From: Cytophagaceae bacterium
Lineage (GTDB): Bacteria; Bacteroidota; Bacteroidia; Cytophagales; Cytophagaceae
Length of the DNA stretch: 64,000 nt
Reading direction: 5' to 3'
Assembly: GCA_021151805.1 (NCBI GenBank)
Contig: JAGKWN010000002.1
Coordinates: forward strand, 1-64,000
The notes beneath the pieces were generated by a model. It was given only the letters and a program-made list of their open reading frames with translations. It made no database searches and was not told the DNA's origin. Of the stretch, positions 34,800 to 44,126 are shown one piece after another (within the stretch, counting starts at the first letter, position 1; each line of letters begins with the position of its first letter). Made by a program: the position numbers and the translations under genes.

Positions 34800-35854
34800 G
34801 GAATATTTATATCAATGGCTTGTCTGCTGTATCTGCACAGCATACCGTAGATGAAACATTTCTGCAGGGCAACATTGCCGATTCCTCTGCTGATTACAGA
34901 AAAGCCATTGAGCCGGAATATAAACAATACCTGAATCCAACGGCGAGCAGACGTTTCAGTAAGCTGATCAAAATGTCGCTGGTTGCTGCTCAGAAAAGTA
35001 TTGCTATGGCTGAAGGTGTAATGCCTGAAGCAATCATTACCGGTACCGGGCTGGGCTGTCTGGAAGACACGGAAAAGTTTTTACGTTCATTGATTGAGAA
35101 CAACGAATCCATATTGTCGCCAACAGCATTTATTCAATCTACGCATAATACCATCAGCGGACAGATCGCGATGATGATCACCTGCTACCATCCGAATTAT
35201 ACCTATTCAAACAGATACTTTTCTTTTGAATCGTCTCTGCTGGATGGCGTACTAATGTTGCAGGACAACAGCTGCAAAAATATTCTGGTAAATGCTGCTG
35301 ATGAAGTAATTCCTGTTACAAACACAGTACTGAAACGGCTGGACCTTTGGGATCGCGGCGAAGCAATAGCAGGTATTGATTCTGTTCCCGTGCAAATGGG
35401 AGAAGGTGTGGTAAGCATGGTGCTTTCAACAGAAAAGACAGCATCATCCATGGCAGTGATCAAGGCGCTGGATCTGATCTATATTTTACCGGAAGAAAAA
35501 AACATCACGGATATATTTACTGAATTTTTACAATCTTCTTCACTGAAGGTGTCGGATATTGATGTCGTTTTATTAGGTATGAACGGCGATGCGGAGAGTG
35601 ATGCGCAGTATGAGCCGGTACGTACATTATTTGAGTCATCTACCCAGCTTGTATACAAACATTTGTTCGGGGAATCCTTTACAGCCTCTGCACATGCTTA
35701 TTGGCTGGCAGCACAGGCACTGCATAAAAAGCAACTACCTTCGTCTTGTATCCTTACAGATAAAGGCCACAAAGAACCTAAAAGAATTATCATATACAAC
35801 CAGTTTCGCGGTAAGTATCATTCTTTCTGTTTGTTGACCGATGTGGAAATATAA
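34790..35854 (+). CDS. Chain-length-factor-like ketosynthase partner
   Basis: A 354-residue ketosynthase homologue with early blocks intact (AIITGTGLGCLEDTEKF, TPTAFIQSTHNTISGQIA, the second quoted in part). The Cys nucleophile position reads RYFSFESSLLDG, so Glu147 replaces Cys, comparable with the Gln of chain-length factors. The His motifs are missing. It should pair with the preceding ketosynthase and set polyene length. The genes overlap by ten bases, and its own 3' end overlaps the deacetylase gene by fourteen. Confidence 0.8.
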   Translation: MQLRNIYINGLSAVSAQHTVDETFLQGNIADSSADYRKAIEPEYKQYLNPTASRRFSKLIKMSLVAAQKSIAMAEGVMPEAIITGTGLGCLEDTEKFLRSLIENNESILSPTAFIQSTHNTISGQIAMMITCYHPNYTYSNRYFSFESSLLDGVLMLQDNSCKNILVNAADEVIPVTNTVLKRLDLWDRGEAIAGIDSVPVQMGEGVVSMVLSTEKTASSMAVIKALDLIYILPEEKNITDIFTEFLQSSSLKVSDIDVVLLGMNGDAESDAQYEPVRTLFESSTQLVYKHLFGESFTASAHAYWLAAQALHKKQLPSSCILTDKGHKEPKRIIIYNQFRGKYHSFCLLTDVEI

Positions 35855-36605
35855 GACCATACGCGCTGTTTTTACAGGCCTCTTTGTGCTGAGTGTTTTC
35901 CTGGTTGCCTATTTACACATAACATCTGTTTGGCCAAAGGTATTTCTCGTGAGCCTTATCTGCGTATGGTTTACCTATATAATCGTGGGCGTGTTTCGCA
36001 TGCGTGCGCAGGTTTTTCTGCCTTCGGTTTGTTCCTTAGCCATACCGGGCAAAAAAAACATTCTACTCACTTTTGATGATGGTCCGCATCCGCAGATTAC
36101 ACCGCTGATTTTAGATACCCTGGCTGCACATAAGGCTAAAGCTGTTTTTTTTTGTATCGGTAAGAAACTGGCGTTGTATCCGCAGCTTGCAGCACGCATG
36201 GTGGCAGAAGGGCATATCATTGCCAATCACAGTTACAATCATTCAAATCTGATCGGTATGTATTCAACACAACGCGTGGTAGAAGAGATCCGGCAGACAG
36301 AAGCGGAGATAGAACGTATCACACCTTCCTTAAAATTATACCGCCCGCCTTTTGGTGTTACCAATCCCAATATTGCCAAAGCTACAAGTGCATTAAACAT
36401 GAAGGTGATCGGCTGGAACACCCGTTCTTTTGATACGGTAAGTCGTTCGGGAGAAAAGGTACTGTCTCGCATTACAGCAAACTTAAAAAACGGGGATATT
36501 ATTTTATTTCACGATACGCAGGAAGTAACGTCAACGATTCTGGCAGATTTTTTGTTATTTGTCCGTAATAAAGGATTTACGTTTGATATAGATAGTTTAA
36601 AATAA
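35841..36605 (+). CDS. Polysaccharide deacetylase (NodB domain) family
   Basis: A 254-residue protein with two N-terminal hydrophobic segments (about 5-50) and a NodB domain. The metal and catalytic motifs are LTFDDGPHP, NHSYNHSNL and RPPFGVTNP, and a later LFHDT supplies the last His. Such genes recur in aryl-polyene clusters, where the substrate is unknown; removal of an acyl group from a carrier or lipid is possible. It overlaps the upstream gene and is followed by the LolA-like gene after 16 bases. Confidence 0.88.
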   Translation: MWKYKTIRAVFTGLFVLSVFLVAYLHITSVWPKVFLVSLICVWFTYIIVGVFRMRAQVFLPSVCSLAIPGKKNILLTFDDGPHPQITPLILDTLAAHKAKAVFFCIGKKLALYPQLAARMVAEGHIIANHSYNHSNLIGMYSTQRVVEEIRQTEAEIERITPSLKLYRPPFGVTNPNIAKATSALNMKVIGWNTRSFDTVSRSGEKVLSRITANLKNGDIILFHDTQEVTSTILADFLLFVRNKGFTFDIDSLK

Positions 36606-36621
36606 TAAGAAATAAATTTCA

Positions 36622-37263
36622 ATGAATAAATTCATAGGTATTGTTTGTCTGGTATTGGTTGCTGTGTCTACTTCTTTTGTATTGGATTCGGATCCGTACG
36701 TAGCCATGAAAGATGTGGCGGGTTTTAAAACAAAACTGAACCAGAAAAATCAAACGATCACATCCATGAAATGTGATTTCACCCAGGAGAAAAGCCTTTC
36801 ATTCATGGCGCAGAAAGTCATATCCAAAGGGAATATGAAATTTAAAAAGCCGGATATGATGAAGCTGGAATATACCACACCGTTTCAATACATCATGTCT
36901 TTGTATAAGGGCAAGGTAGTTATTAAAGATAACGGCAAAGTAAATAAATACGATGCCAAATCGAACAAGCTGTTCAAGTATGTAAATGATCTTATGATCA
37001 ATGCGGTGCAGGGCAATGTACTCGACAGTAAAGAGTTTGCAATTGTATTCAAGGAGAACAGTAAATTCTTCTTAATGGAAATGACTCCGGTAGATGCTGC
37101 AATGAAGGAATATGTGAATAAGGTAAATGTTTATGTCTCTAAAACAGATTTTGGAGTAGTAAAAGTAGAAATGACTGAAAAATCCGGGGATTATACGTTA
37201 ATTTCGTTTATTAACCGTGTTTATAATACTCCAATCAAGGATGAAGAATTTGTTGTTCAATAA
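36622..37263 (+). CDS. LolA-like periplasmic lipid carrier
   Basis: A 213-residue exported protein with a signal peptide (MNKFIGIVCLVLVAVSTSFV) and a LolA-type fold pattern (SMKCDFTQEKSLSFM, KGNMKFKKPDMMKLEYTTPFQY, seen in parts). Ordinary LolA carries lipoproteins to the outer membrane. In polyene clusters a LolA paralogue probably carries the hydrophobic pigment or its lipid across the periplasm. It overlaps the next gene by 23 bases. Confidence 0.85.
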   Translation: MNKFIGIVCLVLVAVSTSFVLDSDPYVAMKDVAGFKTKLNQKNQTITSMKCDFTQEKSLSFMAQKVISKGNMKFKKPDMMKLEYTTPFQYIMSLYKGKVVIKDNGKVNKYDAKSNKLFKYVNDLMINAVQGNVLDSKEFAIVFKENSKFFLMEMTPVDAAMKEYVNKVNVYVSKTDFGVVKVEMTEKSGDYTLISFINRVYNTPIKDEEFVVQ

Positions 37264-37894
37264 ACTGATTTATGGTGTAGTAATATTCATCCTGCTGGCG
37301 TCATGCTCCAGACATACTTTTAAAAAAGCTTCTGTTGAAAGTGCTTCTCCTGACACCATCACGACAGCCTTTTTTCAATCCGATTCCATTTATTATTTTA
37401 AAACAAATGTTCGCACGTATGGCAAGGAACTCAGCGGCATCCTGGCTATTAAGCAGCAGCATGCCGATACATTAAAAGTATCCTTTTTTACTGAAATGGG
37501 TGTTTCTTTTTTTGATGCACTCGTGATGCACGATTCCTATCAACTCATCAGGTGTATTCCACAGCTTGATTCTAAAGCAGTTATGGGTACAATCATTGAA
37601 GATATCCGTTGGGTTGTTTTATTTAACCGTCTGCAGCTACGGAATGCCATGCGCATGCAATACCGGTCTACAGGGAAATTGGTACGGTTTGATTACGGAA
37701 ATGAGTTTATATTTGCAGAACTGACCGAAGATAATATTCCCTTAAAAATATCTTATGCGTATGGTTCGAAATTTAAGAGTAAATTTGAGGTTAGTTACGG
37801 GATGTTTGACAAACAATTGCCAGCAAGGGTAGTTGTGGAACATCACAATTTTAATATGAAAATTGAATTAACCGCAATTTCATTTGAACAATAA
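37241..37894 (+). CDS. Outer-membrane lipoprotein of the pigment cluster
   Basis: About 217 residues from ATG 37241, selected because it opens a lipoprotein signal (NKLIYGVVIFILLASC, lipobox LASC). An upstream start at 37217 is less likely. The mature protein is mostly beta (TNVRTYGKELSGILAIK, FRFDYGNEFIFAEL-like strands). The size and position after LolA suggest a LolB-like receptor, but I see no decisive motif. Its stop overlaps the next start by one base. Confidence 0.65.
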   Translation: MKNLLFNKLIYGVVIFILLASCSRHTFKKASVESASPDTITTAFFQSDSIYYFKTNVRTYGKELSGILAIKQQHADTLKVSFFTEMGVSFFDALVMHDSYQLIRCIPQLDSKAVMGTIIEDIRWVVLFNRLQLRNAMRMQYRSTGKLVRFDYGNEFIFAELTEDNIPLKISYAYGSKFKSKFEVSYGMFDKQLPARVVVEHHNFNMKIELTAISFEQ

Positions 37895-38265
37895 TGTTGG
37901 TAGATCATTTATATAGCATTGAACAAACCACATGGGAGCAATCCATCATTCGCTCCAGACTGTTGGTAAATGCTGCACATCCTGTTTTCAAGGGGCATTT
38001 TCCCGATGTTCCGGTTTTACCGGGTGTTTGCATGATTCAATGTGTGAAAGAATTAATTGAAACATCCCTGCAGGTTAAATCATCGATCGATAAAGCAGAT
38101 ATGATCAAATTTCTGTCTATGCTGAATCCTGTGGAGTCAAATGTGATAGATGCAGAAATTGTGATCAGGGAAAGAACGGAAACGGGACTTGTGTTCCAGG
38201 CCAGTTTGAAAAATGCTGACCGTTTTCTTTTAAAATATTCAGGCAGCTTATTGTTCGTACAATAA
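37894..38265 (+). CDS. Hotdog-fold 3-hydroxyacyl-ACP dehydratase, second
   Basis: A 123-residue FabZ/FabA-like hotdog protein. The catalytic His lies in HPVFKGHFPDVPVLPGVCMIQ, a near-perfect family signature, and the following helix is CVKELIETSLQ. It may act with the dehydratase encoded at 30711. It overlaps the upstream gene by one base and sits one base before the glycosyltransferase gene. Confidence 0.87.
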   Translation: MLVDHLYSIEQTTWEQSIIRSRLLVNAAHPVFKGHFPDVPVLPGVCMIQCVKELIETSLQVKSSIDKADMIKFLSMLNPVESNVIDAEIVIRERTETGLVFQASLKNADRFLLKYSGSLLFVQ

Positions 38266-38266
38266 T

Positions 38267-39463
38267 ATGGAGCATACTACACTACATCATAAGTTTATAC
38301 ATCATAAATGTTGCGTGCTGATACCAACATACAACAATGGCGGCTCCATTAAAGAAGTTGTGCAGGATGTACTGCAATATACATCCAATATTGTCATTGT
38401 AAACGATGGTTCTTCTGATCAGACAAAAGCAATTTTAGCAGAATTCCCTCAACTGCTGGTTGTACACCACGAGCGTAATAAAGGTAAAGGTATGGCACTG
38501 CGCACGGGCTTTAAAGCTGCCTTTGCGCATGGATATAAATATGCGATTTCCATTGATTCAGACGGACAGCATTATCCGGACGATCTACATCTGTTCATTG
38601 ATCAGATAGAAGTACACCCGAATGCCATCATCATCGGAGCACGCAACATGGATCAGCCGGGTATCCCTTCTAAAAGCAGCATGGGTAATCGGGCATCCAG
38701 TTTTTGGTTCTGGGTGGTTACAGGCATCCGTTTATCCGACACGCAATCAGGCTATCGATTGTATCCGTTGGTACCTATTAATTCTATTTATTTTATTACC
38801 CGTAAATACGAATTTGAAATTGAGGTAATGGTACGTTCGTTCTGGAAAGGCGTGGATGTCTTATCCATTCCGATCAAGGTATTTTATCCGCCAACGGAAG
38901 AACGTGTCACGCATTTCAGACCCTTTAAAGATGTTACCCGCATTACGTTGCTGAATATTGTTTTTGTTTTACTGTCAGTATTCTGGTTTCATCCGCTGCG
39001 TTTCATCAAGAACTTTTCTTTTAAGGAAAGTAAAAAAAAAATCTATGACCATACGATAGGCAGTCCGGATTCGGCATTGAAGAAATCAATGTCCATGGGC
39101 TTTGGCGTGTTTATGGGTATCACTCCATTTTGGGGATACCAGATCTGGCTTGCTATTGGGGTGGCACATCTTTTAAAACTGAATAAGGTAATTGTTGCGA
39201 TCTTTTCCAATATCAGTATTCCGCCGTTCATTCCATTTATATTGTATGGCAGTTATTACATGGGTGCTACCTTATTGAATCAGCCGGCAGATCTGGTTTT
39301 TTCAGCAGACATCAATCTGGATGATGTGTGGAATTATTTGTACCAATATATTTTTGGAAGTTTTGTACTGGCAACGATCATGGGCGTGTTTGTATTTGCC
39401 GTTTCGTATGCTATGTTTTTTCTTTCAGATCGTATCAAAAAGGATATCGCTTTAAATAAATAA
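38267..39463 (+). CDS. GT2 glycosyltransferase fused to DUF2062
   Basis: A 398-residue two-domain protein. Residues about 15-235 form a GT2 domain: LIPTYNNGGSIKEVVQDV, VNDGSSDQT, and the metal-binding DSD motif in ISIDSDGQHYPDD. Residues about 255-395 form a DUF2062 membrane domain with three helices and GFGVFMGITPFWGYQ. This fusion is a known companion of aryl-polyene clusters and may mount the pigment on a lipid or sugar carrier. The next gene starts one base on. Confidence 0.88.
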   Translation: MEHTTLHHKFIHHKCCVLIPTYNNGGSIKEVVQDVLQYTSNIVIVNDGSSDQTKAILAEFPQLLVVHHERNKGKGMALRTGFKAAFAHGYKYAISIDSDGQHYPDDLHLFIDQIEVHPNAIIIGARNMDQPGIPSKSSMGNRASSFWFWVVTGIRLSDTQSGYRLYPLVPINSIYFITRKYEFEIEVMVRSFWKGVDVLSIPIKVFYPPTEERVTHFRPFKDVTRITLLNIVFVLLSVFWFHPLRFIKNFSFKESKKKIYDHTIGSPDSALKKSMSMGFGVFMGITPFWGYQIWLAIGVAHLLKLNKVIVAIFSNISIPPFIPFILYGSYYMGATLLNQPADLVFSADINLDDVWNYLYQYIFGSFVLATIMGVFVFAVSYAMFFLSDRIKKDIALNK

Positions 39464-39464
39464 T

Positions 39465-42400
39465 ATGAGTAGGATTGTTGTGTTCTTTTACGAATTCTTT
39501 AAAGCAAAGAAAGCGTTGTTTTATGTTGTTTTGCTCAGCTTATTTTTGGTGTTCGGATATTTTGCTTCCCGGATTACCCTGCAGGAAGATATTACCAAAA
39601 TGATTCCGGATGACAAAACAACTAAAGATTACAAAACGGCCATACAGGAAATCCGCATTCTGGATAAGATCATTGTTAGTATCTCTGCAGACTCGGCTGG
39701 CATGGAAGACTCGCTTATTGCCTGTGCTGAACAATTCGTACAAAAAGTAAATGATCAACCTGCTTCGGCATCATTGATTTCAGAAGTACGCTTTAAGATT
39801 GAAGAAGACCGTTTGGCGGGTGTATATAATCTTTTATACAACAATCTGCCCGTATACCTGGCACCGGAAGATTACAAAAGAATAGATAGCATTACTACGG
39901 ATTCGGCTATTGCAGAGTCTGTGCAGCGTGGGTATCACAAATTGATTTCACCGGCAAGCTTTGTATTAAAAGAATTTGTATTAAAAGATCCTTTATCCAT
40001 TTCTGCATCAGCACTTGGGAAATTACAGGGCATGCAGGCAGAAGATAGTTATGAATTATACAATGGCTGTATTTTCAGAAAGGATAGAAAGACACTGGTT
40101 ATTTTTTTAACGCCTACACATCCGGCGAATAAAACAGGTTTAAATGGTCCGCTGATTGATTTACTGAATACGGCAAGAGATTCTTCTGAAGCACAGTTTA
40201 CGACATTCAATGTAGATTATTTTGGCGCAGCTGCTGTTGCCGTATCAAATGCAAGACAGATCGAGAGAGATATCAAGGTTATTGCAACGGCAGCTCTGGT
40301 ATTGATACTGGTGTTTTTATACATCTTCTACAGAAGCTGGTCCTTACCGATTTTAATGCTATCACCGATTGCATTTGGTGGAATCTTTTCGTTGAGCATG
40401 GTGTATTTTATCCAGGGATCCATATCGGCTATAGCCATTGGAGCAGGTTCCGTAATTATAGGTATAGCACTTGATTATTCGTTCCATGTGTTTGCCCATT
40501 ACAAACATACACGATCCATTCATGCTGTGGTAAATGATATTGCTACACCTATGATGATTGGCAGTATATCTACTGTAGGCGCTTTCTTTAGTTTGCTGTA
40601 TGTACATTCGGATATATTGAGTGATTTTGGGTTGTTTGCAGGCTTGTGCTTAATAGGTGCTTCACTGTTTTCACTATTGTTCCTGCCGCATTTAATAGAA
40701 ACGTTTAATCCCGTAAAAGCTTCGGATGATGAACATACTGCCGAACCAGCCATCATGAAATTCATTCATATAAAACCGGAGATGAGTAAATGGTTTGTCA
40801 TAATTGTAGGGATACTTACAGCAGTATTTGTTTATTTCTCAAACCGGGTTTCGTTTGATAGTGACTTGTCAAAGATCAATTACATGTCTGAAGAACTAAA
40901 GGCTGCAGAGAATAAACTATACCAGAATGATACCTCTGCCGGCAAAAGCATCTTCATGATCTTTAAAGGGAAAACGATTTCTGATGCACTTTATAAAAAT
41001 GAAGAAGCATTGGTGATTATTGATTCACTGAAGAAGAAAGAACTTGTACATCGTTATGCCGGTATCTCGGCACTATTGCCATCCGATTCGATACAAAAGC
41101 AACGCATCGCTTTATGGCATGCATACTGGACACCGGAGAAGATAGCCCGTATTGAGCAATCCGTTTCAAAACATGCGGTAGCACTGGGCTTCAAGGCGGA
41201 AGCATTCAATCCGTTTTTTGAATTGCTGAAAAAACAGTATGCGCCGATGAATGAGGAAGACAAAACATTTATGAAGGATGTTTTTCTGAAAGATTATATA
41301 CAGTCGGATAGCAATGGAGTAGCGGTATTGGCCAGCATGCGTTTACCACTTACCGTAACAAGCGATATTTATAAACCCTTTGAACGTGTAGAGGGGCTGA
41401 CCATATTAGACAGACAACTTTTCTATAATAAGTTTTTATTGATTGTTAAAGATGATTTTAACCAGATCCTCTTATCATCCTCTCTATTGGTCTTTGCCAT
41501 CCTCTTGATCTCTTATGGAAGAATAGAGCTGTCGCTGATTTCGTTCTTGCCAATGGTAATAAGCTGGTTCTGGATCCTTGGGTTGATGGGTATATTTGAT
41601 ATTCATTTCAATATTGTCAATATCATCATCTCTACCTTTGTATTTGGATTGGGCGACGATTACTCTATCTTCTCAACCGATGGATTACAGAAAAAGTATG
41701 CTGAAGGGAAAGACAATCTTTCTTCCTATAAAATATCTATTTTCCTTTCTGCCTTTACAACCATTGTTGCCATGGGTGCGCTTATCTTCGCGAAACACCC
41801 GGCCTTAAGATCCATTGCGCTGATTTCTATCATAGGTATTACCTGCGTTGTAATTATATCTTATACCATCATTCCATTATTGTTCAGATGGATGATTACG
41901 AACCGCACGGAACAAGGAAAAGCACCACTGACACTTTTATTGCTTGTACGCTTATTGTTAATCATCGTGTGGCAGATTGTAATTCTGGTATTCTTATCCC
42001 TGGTAAGAATTATTTGTATTGTCGGTTCATTTTCAGGAAAGCAAAGCAGTCGCAGATTCTATAAGACAATTGTTTGTTACGCATCAAAATGTGTGCTCTT
42101 CTTTTCATTCTTCCTTTCCAAAAAAATACCTGCACTGCCGGTTGATCTATCTAAAAGGCCGTTGTTCATTATAGTTGGTAGTAATTCAGTTTTGGACTAC
42201 CTGGTTTTATTATCCCTGCATCCGCGCATTGTACTTATTTCTTCAAAAAACAAAAGTACAGGCTGGCTGAAAAGTATTATGATATTCATGTCGGATATCT
42301 ATAACGGGGAAGAGCGTGAATCGGGCAGTACAGCTTATTACTTGAATGCTTATATTCATGAAGGTTTTTCGCCGGTGTTCATGCTAACAGATCCTGTATT

Positions 42401-43250
42401 GCAGCAGATCAGTAATGAGACTACTGTTGATGTATTACCTATCCACGTTACCGGTACAGCATTATCGCTTGCTGAAAATGATTATATATTCAACCGTGCC
42501 TGGGTTACAGTGCACTATTTACCATTTATAAGCGATGCAAAACAACACCTAGCTGAACAGTTTGTTTCTGCTTCTTCGCAATTGAATGAAAGTCTGCCGA
42601 CGAAAGAATATTTTAATCATATTCTTTCAGGTTACATATATAAGGGCCCTGTACTTGAATGGTATTTCAGAATAAAAGTACAACTGGAACAATCTTACCA
42701 GGTGTTTAATGATTTGCTTCCTATGCAAGGTAAGATCTATGATCTGGGCTGTGGGTATGGGTTTCTCGATTATTTCTTACAGGAAAAATCTTCTGCACGT
42801 AAAATCATAGGTGTGGATTACGATGAAGAAAAAATCAGTGTAGCAAATCATTCGTATTTAAAGACAGACCGGTTAACTTTCAGAAATCAGGATGTGATGG
42901 AGGTGCAGATAGAACATGCAGATGCCGTGGTTATACTTGATGTGCTGCACTATCTTTCTGTTGAAAATCAATGCAAGCTGATCCGTTCTGCATTTCAGGG
43001 TTTGCGCACAGGAGGTATTTTAATTATCCGTGACGGAGATTGTTCTCAGGAATCAAAACACAATGGCACAAAACTGACGGAGTTCTTTTCTACAAGATTA
43101 TTGAAGTTCAATAAACAGACGGAAGAAAACTTATGCTTCATGTCTTCGCAGAAGATCATTGAGATTCTGCAGGATTTTAATGTGGAAGTTAAACTGGTTG
43201 ATACAACGATTTATACATCTAATGTGATGTATTATGTGATTAAACCTTAA
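39465..43250 (+). CDS. MMPL transporter / acyltransferase-like / methyltransferase fusion
   Basis: A 1261-residue protein. Residues 1-830 form an RND-type MMPL exporter with two sets of helices and long loops; GLGDDYSIFSTDG is the conserved Asp-bearing motif of the second set. Residues about 860-1060 resemble a PlsC-type acyltransferase (FIIVGSNSVLDYLVLLSLHPRIVL; VLPIHVTGTALSL, seen in parts). Its HxxxxD motif is degenerate: the His is missing before LDY. Residues about 1075-1261 are a class I SAM methyltransferase (YDLGCGYGFLDYF, acidic VDYDEE). This three-part fusion is a known form in flavobacterial clusters. It should export the pigment or its precursor. It ends the co-directional pigment cluster. 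Confidence 0.87.
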   Translation: MSRIVVFFYEFFKAKKALFYVVLLSLFLVFGYFASRITLQEDITKMIPDDKTTKDYKTAIQEIRILDKIIVSISADSAGMEDSLIACAEQFVQKVNDQPASASLISEVRFKIEEDRLAGVYNLLYNNLPVYLAPEDYKRIDSITTDSAIAESVQRGYHKLISPASFVLKEFVLKDPLSISASALGKLQGMQAEDSYELYNGCIFRKDRKTLVIFLTPTHPANKTGLNGPLIDLLNTARDSSEAQFTTFNVDYFGAAAVAVSNARQIERDIKVIATAALVLILVFLYIFYRSWSLPILMLSPIAFGGIFSLSMVYFIQGSISAIAIGAGSVIIGIALDYSFHVFAHYKHTRSIHAVVNDIATPMMIGSISTVGAFFSLLYVHSDILSDFGLFAGLCLIGASLFSLLFLPHLIETFNPVKASDDEHTAEPAIMKFIHIKPEMSKWFVIIVGILTAVFVYFSNRVSFDSDLSKINYMSEELKAAENKLYQNDTSAGKSIFMIFKGKTISDALYKNEEALVIIDSLKKKELVHRYAGISALLPSDSIQKQRIALWHAYWTPEKIARIEQSVSKHAVALGFKAEAFNPFFELLKKQYAPMNEEDKTFMKDVFLKDYIQSDSNGVAVLASMRLPLTVTSDIYKPFERVEGLTILDRQLFYNKFLLIVKDDFNQILLSSSLLVFAILLISYGRIELSLISFLPMVISWFWILGLMGIFDIHFNIVNIIISTFVFGLGDDYSIFSTDGLQKKYAEGKDNLSSYKISIFLSAFTTIVAMGALIFAKHPALRSIALISIIGITCVVIISYTIIPLLFRWMITNRTEQGKAPLTLLLLVRLLLIIVWQIVILVFLSLVRIICIVGSFSGKQSSRRFYKTIVCYASKCVLFFSFFLSKKIPALPVDLSKRPLFIIVGSNSVLDYLVLLSLHPRIVLISSKNKSTGWLKSIMIFMSDIYNGEERESGSTAYYLNAYIHEGFSPVFMLTDPVLQQISNETTVDVLPIHVTGTALSLAENDYIFNRAWVTVHYLPFISDAKQHLAEQFVSASSQLNESLPTKEYFNHILSGYIYKGPVLEWYFRIKVQLEQSYQVFNDLLPMQGKIYDLGCGYGFLDYFLQEKSSARKIIGVDYDEEKISVANHSYLKTDRLTFRNQDVMEVQIEHADAVVILDVLHYLSVENQCKLIRSAFQGLRTGGILIIRDGDCSQESKHNGTKLTEFFSTRLLKFNKQTEENLCFMSSQKIIEILQDFNVEVKLVDTTIYTSNVMYYVIKP

Positions 43251-43259
43251 AAGAGAAAC

Positions 43260-44027
43260 TTATTTTGTTTCTTCACTGTCTGTATCGGGCTTGCCCAGGA
43301 GTCTGCCGACAAGCAATACGATGAACAGGTTAGACCATACAGCCTCTATGATTCCCAGGTTTTGGATCAGCGGAATCGCTTCCAGAAAAGCATCGTGCCC
43401 ACCGATGATGGTCATGCTGTAATAAATGCAAACGGTATAACTTTCCAATCCCTGTGCCAATGGAATACCCATGCTGCCAGGCTTGACGATGTTGACCAGA
43501 TCATACAAACTGCCGAAGGAAATACCGATCATTAAATAAATGCAGGCAGAGCCCCATATTTTTTCTACCGATAATTTTTTTCCGGAAAAGATATCATACA
43601 CACAATGGTAGATCACGGTTGTTTCGATAATGAACAGCGATAAATGCACGAAAAACAGATAAGGTCTTTTGGTATCGTTATCAAAAAACTCATACACCGG
43701 ATTAACGGCAAAAAAAGCTACTCCCAAACCCAGGATGATCAACACTAACATGGATATGATTAAGACATTGCTCTTGGTAAGATCACGCAACAGATCCCAT
43801 AAAACAAATACATAAAGTCCGCCGGTGATTAAAAAAAGAAAATCCCGGATCATGTTGGAGGTGGCTAAACTTACACCGCAGAGTGCCAACGTTTCCTTTA
43901 GCAGCATGGCAGAAACGATAATGATGATCTGAAGGAAAACGATATTCCTGAAATCTTTCTTTTTTTCTTCGTTTAATTCTTTGGTATTGAGGTCTTTGTG
44001 TTGTATGTGGGTGAGGTATTTCTTCAT
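43260..44027 (-). CDS. Ion-channel-type membrane protein with unusual filter
   Basis: A 255-residue protein with about six membrane helices. The C-terminal two-helix pore resembles a two-pore-domain potassium channel: YSMTIIGGHDAFLEA, then IIEAVWSNLFIVLLVGRLL as the inner helix. The filter reads TIIGGHD instead of TVGYGD, so Tyr is replaced by Gly and the second Gly by His. Selectivity for potassium cannot be assumed. It is convergent with the pigment cluster by ten bases and not part of it. Confidence 0.7.
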   Translation of the reverse strand: MKKYLTHIQHKDLNTKELNEEKKKDFRNIVFLQIIIIVSAMLLKETLALCGVSLATSNMIRDFLFLITGGLYVFVLWDLLRDLTKSNVLIISMLVLIILGLGVAFFAVNPVYEFFDNDTKRPYLFFVHLSLFIIETTVIYHCVYDIFSGKKLSVEKIWGSACIYLMIGISFGSLYDLVNIVKPGSMGIPLAQGLESYTVCIYYSMTIIGGHDAFLEAIPLIQNLGIIEAVWSNLFIVLLVGRLLGKPDTDSEETK

Positions 44028-44126
44028 AAAAAGGGGAATTCAGAAAATTTATTTAATTTTTTTCATTCGTGCGTAGGGGTATTTTGCCGTTCACATGTCC
44101 TATATACGTATCATAATCCGATTTGT

